A stretch of 26,496 nucleotides of DNA from CAXPZW01 sp964221845 (GTDB lineage: Bacteria > Bacteroidota > Bacteroidia > Flavobacteriales_D > Sanyastnellaceae): positions 1 to 26,496 of the forward strand of contig CAXPZW010000016.1 of NCBI GenBank assembly GCA_964221845.1. Reading direction: 5' to 3'. The position numbers were made by a program, and so were the translations under genes. Every line of letters begins with the position of its first letter. Position 1 is the stretch's first letter. Shown one piece after another: positions 1 to 6,267 of the stretch. A model generated the notes under the pieces. It made no database searches. It worked only from the letters and a program-made list of their open reading frames with translations, and was not told the origin of the DNA.

Positions 1-128
1 CTGATCACGTGGGTGTCAAGAAAGTTGTTCTCGTCGTTCAAATCCTGCATGAGCGGGGATTGCACCGGTCCGCCGCAGGCCGCAAGCAAGGCCGCTCCAG
101 AGAGTACCAACAGGATGCGGGCGATCAT
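1..128 (-). CDS. Exported lipoprotein, probable second DUF4252 family protein (partial, cut by window edge)
   Basis: Only the first 42 codons are inside the window; the gene runs off the left edge. The N-terminus is a lipoprotein signal peptide: MIAR, a hydrophobic stretch, then lipobox L-A-A-C with the lipidated cysteine at residue 18. Its ATG (126-128) overlaps the TGA of the upstream DUF4252 gene in an ATGA arrangement, which implies translational coupling and fixes the start. The visible mature part (asparagine/aspartate-rich, around residues 30-40) is too short to assign by itself. The DUF4252 suggestion rests on context: Bacteroidota ECF sigma operons often end in two tandem DUF4252 genes. 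The lipoprotein call is fairly sure; the family is inferred. Confidence 0.6.
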   Translation of the reverse strand, partial: MIARILLVLSGAALLAACGGPVQSPLMQDLNDENNFLDTHVI

Positions 129-649
129 TCAGAGTCGATTTTATCCAAGTGCTCCATGCCGTCGATCTCAATCACCTTCGCCAGGCGACGGATCTGCTTG
201 AGGTCGATTTCTCCAAAGAGGCTCATGATGTAGAACTCGCCCTGGTCGCCTTCTTGGCCTTGGGTCCAGCCCACCATCAGCAGCTCTGAGATGATGCCGT
301 TCTCTTCCTTGACTTTGAAGGTGAATTCTTCGCCCTCTTGCTTGACCACCATCAGCTCTTCGTACTTGGCGGGCGGAATGGCCAGCGCCTTTTTGTACTC
401 CGATTGGGGGTTGTCCACAGGGCCAGCGATCATCTTCATGCCTTTCAGCTTGGAGATGGCTTCCAGGATTTCCTTTTCCTCGGGCGTGTCGCCTTCGATG
501 TGGGTGAACAGTTCGAACATCTTGGCCGAAATGCTCACGTGCGAAAGCCGGTCATCGTCAGCGTAAGCCTTGTAATGGGTGTCCACCGCATTTTGGGCGA
601 ACACACTGAAGTTCAGGGCCAAAGCGAGTGCAGTCAGGATAGTTTTCAT
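125..649 (-). CDS. DUF4252 family exported protein
   Basis: 174 residues with a Sec signal peptide (MKTILTALALALNFSVFAQ, cleavage probably after AQ). The body has the DUF4252 pattern: an aspartate/serine-rich start followed by 'VSISAKMFELF', alternating charged helix and strand segments, and a C-terminal 'GEIDLKQIRRLAKVIEIDGMEHL' type helix. The family is common in Bacteroidota and its biochemical function is unknown. The start ATG (647-649) overlaps the TGA of the preceding anti-sigma-like gene, and its own TGA overlaps the next ATG, so it is the third gene of a tightly coupled ECF sigma operon. Expected location is the periplasm or cell surface, which would suit a target or sensor arm of the sigma system, but that role is inference. 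Confidence 0.8.
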   Translation of the reverse strand: MKTILTALALALNFSVFAQNAVDTHYKAYADDDRLSHVSISAKMFELFTHIEGDTPEEKEILEAISKLKGMKMIAGPVDNPQSEYKKALAIPPAKYEELMVVKQEGEEFTFKVKEENGIISELLMVGWTQGQEGDQGEFYIMSLFGEIDLKQIRRLAKVIEIDGMEHLDKIDSE

Positions 650-1176
650 TGCGATACAGTATTGTTGCGCCGTCCAGTGACGGCCGTGTTGATCTTATCA
701 AGTTTGCCCGTGTGGGCGGCGGTTTCGTCCATTTTGCGGGACATGAAACTCAGTTTTTCTTTGAGCAGATTAAAGGCCTCGCGTACTTCAGGGTCGGCTT
801 GTTGGAGGGAGGTGGCTTGGCTCACGGGGCCGTCGAGGTCCGAAGGCGCAGGTCCGAAGAAGGAAACGCCAAACCAAACGCCGGCGATCACAGCGGCAAC
901 CGAAGCCACTCTGAACAGGGGGCGCAGGACCGCCAAACCTCCACGGGCAGGTCGGGGTTTGTTGACGGTGAGGGCCAACACGCGCTCGTCAAATTCCGGT
1001 CCGGGTGCAGCTACGTCGTCGCCCGCCATCTCAAAGTAGGCGGCCAAATCGGCGTATTGTTCTGGCACTTCACGGAAGCGGAAGTAATTGCGCAGGGCGG
1101 TCTCCTCCTCAAGGGTGGTGTCTCCGTCCCAGAAGCGGCGTACGGCCGCGTCGATGTCATGCGGTGTGTACTCCAT
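646..1176 (-). CDS. Anti-sigma-factor-like single-pass membrane protein
   Basis: 176 residues. The N-terminal cytoplasmic part carries the pattern typical of Bacteroidota proteins encoded after ECF sigma genes: 'FWDGDTTLEEETALRNYF' at about residues 15-32. There is no HxxxCxxC zinc-binding motif, so it is not a ZAS-type anti-sigma factor. One transmembrane segment is visible at about residues 88-108 (LFRVASVAAVIAGVWFGVSF), followed by a roughly 65-residue periplasmic tail with a helical, charged stretch. Its start (1176) lies 20 bp inside the end of the sigma gene and its stop overlaps the start of the DUF4252 gene, so the three are co-transcribed and probably translationally coupled. Function as a regulator of the neighbouring sigma factor is inferred from position and topology. 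Confidence 0.7.
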   Translation of the reverse strand: MEYTPHDIDAAVRRFWDGDTTLEEETALRNYFRFREVPEQYADLAAYFEMAGDDVAAPGPEFDERVLALTVNKPRPARGGLAVLRPLFRVASVAAVIAGVWFGVSFFGPAPSDLDGPVSQATSLQQADPEVREAFNLLKEKLSFMSRKMDETAAHTGKLDKINTAVTGRRNNTVSQ

Positions 1177-1672
1177 AATGGTTGTCTTTGCTCAACAGTC
1201 CTTTGAGTGCTTTGCGTGCGCGGTGGATGCCCACCTTGACGCGGTTGAGGTCCATGCCGGTGATTTCGGCGATGTCCTGGTAGCTGTACCCCACAAAATC
1301 CCGCAGAATGAGGATTTCGCGTTGGTTGTCCGGTAAGCTGCGTACCATGCGCTGCACGTGCTGGTGCGACTCTGCGCGTTCCAGGGTGCGATCGGGCGTG
1401 GGCTCGGAGCTCACCACATCGGTTTGGGCCTCCCCGCCGCGGCGCAGTTTGTTGTACTTCAACCGGTCCAGTGAACGGTTGCGCACCAGGGTCATGAGGT
1501 AGGCTTCGATGTTGTTGTAGGTGTCCAAGGGCTGTTGTTGTTCCCAAATACGAATCATGATGTCCTGCACAATATCCTCGGCATCCTGTGCCTGGCCTAC
1601 CAGACGGAAGGCCACCACAAAAAGCTTGCGCTTCAAGGGGAGAACGGTGTTTTGAAAATCGTGTGCGGTCAT
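1157..1672 (-). CDS. RNA polymerase sigma factor, ECF (sigma-70) family
   Basis: 171 residues from the ATG at 1672 (MTAHDFQNTVLPLKRKLF). Region 2 is visible as 'AEDIVQDIMIRIWEQ' with the following 'LVRNRSLDRLKYNKLRR' DNA-melting segment. Region 4 is 'LPDNQREILILRDFVGYSY' followed by the helix-turn-helix 'QDIAEITGMDLNRVKVGIHRARKALK'. The open frame extends upstream to 1915 but that extension is low-complexity and unlike any sigma N-terminus, so the ATG at 1672 is preferred. The next gene, an anti-sigma-like membrane protein, starts 20 bp inside the end of this one. A candidate ECF promoter lies 14 bases before the start (separate entry), suggesting autoregulation. The inducing signal is unknown. 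Confidence 0.92.
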   Translation of the reverse strand: MTAHDFQNTVLPLKRKLFVVAFRLVGQAQDAEDIVQDIMIRIWEQQQPLDTYNNIEAYLMTLVRNRSLDRLKYNKLRRGGEAQTDVVSSEPTPDRTLERAESHQHVQRMVRSLPDNQREILILRDFVGYSYQDIAEITGMDLNRVKVGIHRARKALKGLLSKDNHYGVHTA

Positions 1673-1914
1673 CGGTTCAGTCCCAAGACGACTGGGTTTG
1701 GGTGAAGTTACGCCGAATGGTGGATTTTTTTTGAGGCGTGGTTTTGCAGGGGATACAAAGGGATTTGAAATGCGCGAAACCCACTGCGGGCATCCGGGGC
1801 CCCTCCAGCCCCTCCCCACCACCTCCTTCCAGTTGTAGAGCCCCAAAATTCCACCACCCACACCGCCCGTCCCAACGTTTCCTTCACCGTTTTGTAGCCT
1901 GCGCTTGACGGCCA
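1673..1914. other. Intergenic region between divergent sigma operon and T9SS cargo gene
   Basis: About 240 bases separate the minus-strand sigma gene from the plus-strand protease-like gene. The left end carries the ECF promoter candidate. The middle (about 1790-1870) is C-rich low-complexity sequence with runs of CCCC and CCACC and shows no convincing open frame or hairpin. Near the right end, TTG at 1905-1907 and CAGGTTTG at 1923-1930 resemble the Bacteroidota -33 and -7 boxes with one mismatch and a short spacer; if used, transcription would start inside the first codons of the longest open frame downstream. Confidence 0.3.
1687..1711 (-). promoter_or_regulatory. Candidate ECF-type promoter (GTAAC-16 bp-CGTC) for the sigma operon
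   Basis: Reading the minus strand towards the sigma gene, GTAAC (complement of 1707-1711) is followed by exactly 16 bases and then CGTC (complement of 1687-1690). The sigma start codon begins 14 bases later. An AAC-containing -35 and a CGTC-like -10 at 16-17 bp spacing is the general ECF promoter form, and ECF genes commonly transcribe themselves. I saw no second copy upstream of another gene in the window. The motif is seen; its use is inferred. Confidence 0.45.
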
Positions 1915-3618
1915 ATGCCTTGCAGGTTTGCCCCGATGGTTGGAAAAAAAATGACGCTTTTCGCCAAGGTTCTCTCCCTCAGGCGCGTACTTAGGAGTAC
2001 AAGCGTGACATTTCCGTGCAACCCTTTGGGTTGGAAAAGCGTTATTTCAACATTCGAAAGACTGACGGCTATTCGCACTGCTGCTACCATATGGATCCTG
2101 CTCCTCTGCTTGCCCGCCCTGGCGCAACGCAGCAGCTCCACGCCGCCTTCTTGGGAGTCGCTTACCGGCGCCCAAGCCCAAGTCTACTACGAACCCCTCC
2201 CCGATACCGATGACGCGGATTTGATCGCCGAGGACTTCTTTTTGAACCTCGGCAAACACCGTGCGTACCGCTTCGGGTTCAGCCAAGTCACCTCCTTCAA
2301 CCCCAACCAAGATGGCCGTTGGTCTGTCCTGGACAACGGAGACCGCATTTGGCTCATGGGCCTGCACTCCAAAGGAGCGCAAGGCATCGGTGCCATTCTG
2401 GAAAATGTATACATCCCTCCCCGAGGCGCAGTCTACATCTACAGCGAAGACAAAACCGAGGTGTTTGGCCCCATCACTCACGACGACAACCGCTCCACAG
2501 CGTTGCTCCAGCTCCCTCCGATGCACGGAGAGCGCCTGGTGCTTGAATACTTCGAGCCCTACGCAGAACGTGGCGAAGGCCAGTTTACCGTGGCCCGTGT
2601 GATTCACAACTACCGCAACCTGGAACAACCCGCCATGGCCGACAGCCTGCAGTCCAACTGCCTGCTGGATGCCAAATGCGCTTGGGGCCAATACCGCAGT
2701 GCAGCCAAATCGGTGGTGCGCATCACCACCGCTGAGGGCAGCAAAAGCGCCAACGGGGTGCTGATCAACAACTCAGGCAACTTGGAGCAGCCTTACGTGC
2801 TCACCAGCGACGCGGTGTTGGAAGGACGCGCCAGCACACTGCTGTTTGAATTCAACCGCTACAGCGAAACCTGCGGCGAAGAAGAAGAACGCTCGTTCAC
2901 CCAGGTCATTACCGGTGCTGACATTGTGGTCCACAACGAAGCCGCTGGCCTGGTGCTCTTGAGCCTCCATGAATCGCCCAGCCACGAATGGAACCTCTAC
3001 TACAGCGGCTGGAACCGCGATGTATCGGGCGACACCGAAGGTGCGGTGCTCTTCCACCCCGGTCCAGACGGACTCAAAGTGGCCGAACTCGACCAATGGG
3101 CCCTCACCAGCATTGAAGGTACTCCCGCCATCCGTGTGGACCGCTACTTGGATGGTGCCACCTCCGCAGGAGCGTTGGGCGCGCCCTTGTTCAACTCCAA
3201 CGGACAAGTCATCGGCATCTTCACCGAAGGAGACGGGGACTGCCAAGATTTTGTATACGACCGTTTCACCCCCATCAGCTTGGCATGGGATGAATTGGAC
3301 GACTTCCTCAATCCGGTGGGCCAAGACCTCCAAGCCATCGACGGCGACGACGTGGACAAACGTCCGCGCGACACCAGTATTGTCCGAGACAACCTCGCCT
3401 TGTTCCCCAACCCGGCCAGCGGCCAGGTGTTTGTGTTCAACGGCAACGACCAACGCCTCAGCCGCGTGCGCTTCTACAACGGAGCCGGCCAGCTGGTCAA
3501 AGAGGTCACCCCCGAAGATCAGGCGATTTCCATCTCCGACCTCAGCCCGGGTGCTTACTTGGTTGAAATCCAACTGAACGCCTCGGTTTCAGTGATGGAA
3601 AAGCTAATCGTGCACTGA
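1915..3618 (+). CDS. T9SS-secreted, catalytically dead lysyl-endopeptidase-like (trypsin-fold) protein
   Basis: 567 residues from the first ATG; the start is uncertain (1915, 1951 or a later non-ATG start), because the signal peptide (IWILLLCLPALAQ) begins only near residue 59. Residues about 75-240 match the propeptide-like region of Bacteroidota lysyl endopeptidases ('GAVYIYSEDKTEVFGPI'). A chymotrypsin-like domain follows at about 250-460, with conserved scaffold elements 'GVLINNSG', 'YSGWNRD', 'GAPLFNSNGQVIG' and 'YDRF'. All three catalytic positions are replaced: the His motif reads LTSDAV (H to A300), the Asp motif AAGLVLL (D to G345), and the Ser motif GAPLF (S to A423). The cysteine pair around the His motif is also gone (A279, V301). 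The last ~75 residues are a T9SS type A sorting domain ('LALFPNPASGQVFVF'). Likely a cell-surface or secreted binding protein rather than an enzyme. Confidence 0.85.
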   Translation: MPCRFAPMVGKKMTLFAKVLSLRRVLRSTSVTFPCNPLGWKSVISTFERLTAIRTAATIWILLLCLPALAQRSSSTPPSWESLTGAQAQVYYEPLPDTDDADLIAEDFFLNLGKHRAYRFGFSQVTSFNPNQDGRWSVLDNGDRIWLMGLHSKGAQGIGAILENVYIPPRGAVYIYSEDKTEVFGPITHDDNRSTALLQLPPMHGERLVLEYFEPYAERGEGQFTVARVIHNYRNLEQPAMADSLQSNCLLDAKCAWGQYRSAAKSVVRITTAEGSKSANGVLINNSGNLEQPYVLTSDAVLEGRASTLLFEFNRYSETCGEEEERSFTQVITGADIVVHNEAAGLVLLSLHESPSHEWNLYYSGWNRDVSGDTEGAVLFHPGPDGLKVAELDQWALTSIEGTPAIRVDRYLDGATSAGALGAPLFNSNGQVIGIFTEGDGDCQDFVYDRFTPISLAWDELDDFLNPVGQDLQAIDGDDVDKRPRDTSIVRDNLALFPNPASGQVFVFNGNDQRLSRVRFYNGAGQLVKEVTPEDQAISISDLSPGAYLVEIQLNASVSVMEKLIVH

Positions 3619-3654
3619 CCTCGCTTCCTGCTTCCCCTGCTCACCTCCCCCGCA

Positions 3655-3681
3655 CTTTTCACGCTTCACTTTTCACTCCCC
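3655..3681 (+). repeat. Dispersed intergenic repeat, copy 1 (CACTTTTCAC type)
   Basis: The C-rich stretch after the protease-like gene contains CACTTTTCAC followed by TTCACTTTTCACTCCCC (3665-3681). The same TCACTTTTCACTYYY..CTCCCC pattern occurs at 16008-16031 and, inverted, at 15386-15412. All three copies are intergenic. This copy is shorter, lacking the TTTTAA segment seen in the other two. Confidence 0.5.
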
Positions 3682-3693
3682 CCGGTTGAGGAC

Positions 3694-3724
3694 AAAAAAA
3701 CGCCCTCTCATACGGGAAAGCGTT
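3694..3724 (-). terminator. Rho-independent terminator, minus strand
   Basis: On the minus strand, AACGC pairs with GCGTT (3720-3724 with 3699-3703), followed after two mismatches by a further four-pair inner stem and a four-base loop; the 3' arm runs directly into a tract of seven T (complement of 3694-3700). It lies about 220 bases after the EI24-like gene but only about 25 bases after the end of the isocitrate dehydrogenase-like relic, so it may be that lost gene's original terminator, now serving the upstream minus-strand genes. Confidence 0.55.
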
Positions 3725-3748
3725 TCAATATCCGTAGTTCGCCCCCCT

Positions 3749-3927
3749 ACTAGCTTGGCCGAGGGAGTAGCGCGCACGCCGTCGAGCGTGTAAAGGTTTT
3801 CTGTTTTGATCACATCCACGCCGGTTTGAACGGCTTTGCTAAAGATGCTGGAGATGTCGGCGATTTCAGCTGTACCGAGGTCCTTGGACTCAAAGCGGCA
3901 GCGACAGTGGCCGGCGCATGTGGGCCT
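3749..3927 (-). pseudogene. Relic of isocitrate dehydrogenase C-terminus (frameshifted fragment)
   Basis: The interval 3619-3944 has no intact gene. On the minus strand, one frame reads 'GHCRCRFES', then 'ADISSIFSKAVQTGVDVIKT' and 'ENLYTLDGVR', which I recognise as the C-terminal extension of the long Thermus/Rickettsia-type NADP isocitrate dehydrogenases (usual form: HWRCRF, then IKTENLYNFDG, ending YSLGQGQ). After DGVR the match continues only after a one-base shift near 3768-3772, giving Y-S-L-G-Q, then a TAG is in reach only with another shift. There is no start codon and the upstream part is missing, the 3' end of the EI24-like gene abutting it directly. Family assignment is from memory of the motif and is moderate; the frameshift and lack of start are seen. 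A real small protein is the less likely alternative. Confidence 0.5.
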
Positions 3928-3944
3928 GTTGTTGGCTCTTTGAT

Positions 3945-4808
3945 TTACTCGGTAGGTTGGAGGTAGAAATCGTCGCGATTGAGGTTGACCTTGTCGTGGA
4001 TGGTCAACGTAGCACCCACCGTACACATGATGGTGGCAAACACAGGACCGATATAAGCTCCGATCAACGGAATCCACATCAAAAAGGCAAACACCATGCC
4101 GTTGCCCAAGGCAATGCCCTTGTTGGCCCGGATAAACGCCACACTTTCTTTGACGTTCAAACGGCGACGCTCGTTGGTGTAGTCCATGGTGGCAAAGCCA
4201 AAGAAGTACGCGCCCACCAACCAAGTGAATACCGCACCTGCCGGCAGGGTAATGATGGCCAGCGGCGGCACCATAGCCGTGATGGCCAGGTTTACGGCCC
4301 ACACCGCGATGATGATGCCCATTTCAATGGCAAAGTTGCGCATGGCGATCAGGACCCCGCGCCAGATGTCCTTGAAGAGTTGGGCCCAATCAAACGGAAA
4401 TTCCCGGCCGGTGAGTTTTTCGTCCGTGCGTTCGCTCACCAGCGACATCACCGGAGACATGAGCACCAGTACGATGTACTTGTTGAGTTTGTGAAAGAGG
4501 TAAAACAGGCCAAGGGTCACCCCCACATCGATGATGCCTGCCAGTGCGTAGTCCGAGAAGTCCTGTACGTAGCGCCAAGCCGTCTCGAACCACCTTTCGT
4601 CTGCAGCCACTTCAGCACGGAAACTCCAATTGTTCGAGACGTATTGATCGATGCCTTCCACCAGCCAATCAACGACGGCAATGAGCCCAACAGAAAGCAG
4701 GATGGTGATGGCAATGGGATACAGAAAGAAGTGCGCCATGCGGTGTTCGAACACGAAACCCAGGGCTTTGAAACAATCGCCAATGGCGCGCAGCAAATCG
4801 TTGAACAT
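3945..4808 (-). CDS. EI24 domain (CysZ-like) integral membrane protein
   Basis: 287 residues from the ATG at 4808 (MFNDLLRAIGDCFKALGFVF); an in-frame ATG at 4826 would add six residues. The pattern 'AIGDCFKAL..RMAHFFLYPI' at the N-terminus, several hydrophobic segments (about residues 27-48, 82-112, 150-195, 235-270) and the C-terminal 'RRRLNVKESVAFIRANKGIALGNG' segment are typical of the EI24/CysZ family. Enterobacterial CysZ supports sulfate uptake for cysteine synthesis; in Bacteroidota the substrate is untested and no cysteine or sulfate genes are nearby, so I leave the symbol blank. It follows the unrecognised exported protein gene on the same strand at about 60 bp, so it could share a transcript or use its own promoter. 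Confidence 0.85.
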   Translation of the reverse strand: MFNDLLRAIGDCFKALGFVFEHRMAHFFLYPIAITILLSVGLIAVVDWLVEGIDQYVSNNWSFRAEVAADERWFETAWRYVQDFSDYALAGIIDVGVTLGLFYLFHKLNKYIVLVLMSPVMSLVSERTDEKLTGREFPFDWAQLFKDIWRGVLIAMRNFAIEMGIIIAVWAVNLAITAMVPPLAIITLPAGAVFTWLVGAYFFGFATMDYTNERRRLNVKESVAFIRANKGIALGNGMVFAFLMWIPLIGAYIGPVFATIMCTVGATLTIHDKVNLNRDDFYLQPTE

Positions 4809-4870
4809 GGTCGGGATTTGCGGCAAAATACCAAAAGGGCGCCCGCGGTAGCCGAGCCTGAGGCGTTAAA

Positions 4871-6133
4871 TCATCTCAACGGTGGTCCCGGATTTGGCGG
4901 CCAGTTTTGCTGCAGGGTGTAGAAGTTGTAGAAGTTGTCGTTCAGCTTGCTCACAATGTCAAACGGGCTGCGGTTGAAGATAAAGGTCCCGTAAGTTTTT
5001 ACGTAATACGGGAACGGCGAGCGCAATTGGTAAAAGTCGGGGCCTTTGATTTTCAGGGCCGAGAAGTTGAAGGTAGAACCGCGGGCGTATCGGGCCTCGC
5101 GTTGCACGCTGAAGTCATCGGTGTGCACCAGGGTGTAGTCGATGAATTGCGACGAGGTGTCGTTCTCCAGGTTTCCGAACTCGGCGATGTAGCAGTTCAT
5201 GTCTGCCAGGTTGTGCAACAAGGTGGAATCGCCTTTGGCATTGAACAACGTGCCTTGGTAAACGCCGTTTTTCACCTTGCCCGCGTCGTAGCTGTAGTAG
5301 AAATACACCGGGCAAAAGCTGAACTCGCGCTCAAACGCGTTCATCACCGCAATGTTTTGCACGCGGATGGCGTCCTCGAGCTCTGCGGCGGTTTCGTCCA
5401 TGCCTTTGCCGCGCAGGGCGTTGATGGAGTTGTCCAAGGTGTTCAATCGCACCAGCAGAGCGCCGTCTTTGATGTTCTGGATGTGGCGGGCGGCCTCGTA
5501 CTTCTCAAAGGTGCGCAGTTCCTTGCGGCGGTTGACCGACTTGCGGTTCAAGTCAATGCGCAGTCCAACGCTGGCGTGGTCGTACCCCGAGCCGTCCAAG
5601 CGCATGTTGAGTCCAGCAGTCAGGTAGGTGCCTTCTTGCATGCGTACCTCTCCGCGCAGACCAATCGCCAAAGGCGAGAGGTTGAATTCGGGTTCCTCGC
5701 GGACCTGTTCGCCCAGGCCGTTCACGTAGGTGTATGAAGAGCCCATGGCGTGGGTGTAGGAGGCCACCGGCCCAATGCGTCCTTGCTCGGAACCAAAAAG
5801 CACCCCAACATGCCCATCGATGAAGTGGTTGATGAGCGTACCGTTTTGATCGTCAAAATGGGCACCGCGACGCGCGTACTGCCCGCCGATTTGAAAACTG
5901 GCCTGCTCGCCCAATGGAGTATCCAGTAAAAACCCCACGTAAACCGAAGTCATGCCGCGGGTTTCGGTGCCGATGAGTTCGTCGGCGGTTTCACTCAAGG
6001 GGTCCTCGCTCAGCATGAGCCCACCAGCCAAGTGCAGGCCAAAAGGCGTGATAGAGGAATCAGAAGGCGCAGGGGATTGGGCCACAGCCATGTGGGCCAC
6101 CACAAGCGCACCGAACAGCAAGGGACACTTCAT
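4871..6133 (-). CDS. Exported protein of unknown function, barrel-like N-terminal half plus C-terminal domain
   Basis: 420 residues, family not recognised. A Sec signal peptide is clear (MKCPLLFGALVVAHMAVAQ). Residues about 25-190 look like an outer-membrane beta-barrel: alternating strands with glycine turns ('SVYVGFLLDTPLGEQASFQI', 'GLRGEVRMQEGTYLTAGLNM'). Residues about 200-275 are charged and helical, probably coiled coil ('RRKELRTFEKYEAARHIQNI'). The last ~140 residues form a separate tyrosine/phenylalanine-rich domain ending in a proline-rich tail, and do not read like a barrel; there is no C-terminal aromatic residue. It is divergent from the Mur ligase gene across a 134-bp gap and lies upstream of the EI24-like gene. 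Outer-membrane location is inferred. Confidence 0.7.
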   Translation of the reverse strand: MKCPLLFGALVVAHMAVAQSPAPSDSSITPFGLHLAGGLMLSEDPLSETADELIGTETRGMTSVYVGFLLDTPLGEQASFQIGGQYARRGAHFDDQNGTLINHFIDGHVGVLFGSEQGRIGPVASYTHAMGSSYTYVNGLGEQVREEPEFNLSPLAIGLRGEVRMQEGTYLTAGLNMRLDGSGYDHASVGLRIDLNRKSVNRRKELRTFEKYEAARHIQNIKDGALLVRLNTLDNSINALRGKGMDETAAELEDAIRVQNIAVMNAFEREFSFCPVYFYYSYDAGKVKNGVYQGTLFNAKGDSTLLHNLADMNCYIAEFGNLENDTSSQFIDYTLVHTDDFSVQREARYARGSTFNFSALKIKGPDFYQLRSPFPYYVKTYGTFIFNRSPFDIVSKLNDNFYNFYTLQQNWPPNPGPPLR

Positions 6134-6267
6134 AGTGCAATTATCGCAAGTTTCCGGGGGGCGATCCGCACAAATGCATCACGATTCCCTACCTATCAAA
6201 CCGCGAACGTGGGTAAGTGTTGCACGCTGCGCGCACCAAACGGAGGTAAAAACAGCACTTTTGAGTC

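Noticed and set aside
1673..1915. 80-codon N-terminal extension of the ECF sigma frame
   Set aside because: Low-complexity sequence without similarity to sigma factors, and it would cover the candidate promoter; the ATG at 1672 gives the normal family length.
3945..4302. N-terminal part of the 209-codon minus-strand frame (3673-4302)
   Set aside because: This part overlaps the EI24-like gene and is a glycine/histidine-rich shadow; only its C-terminal end beyond 3945 shows protein-like signal, which is reported as a relic.
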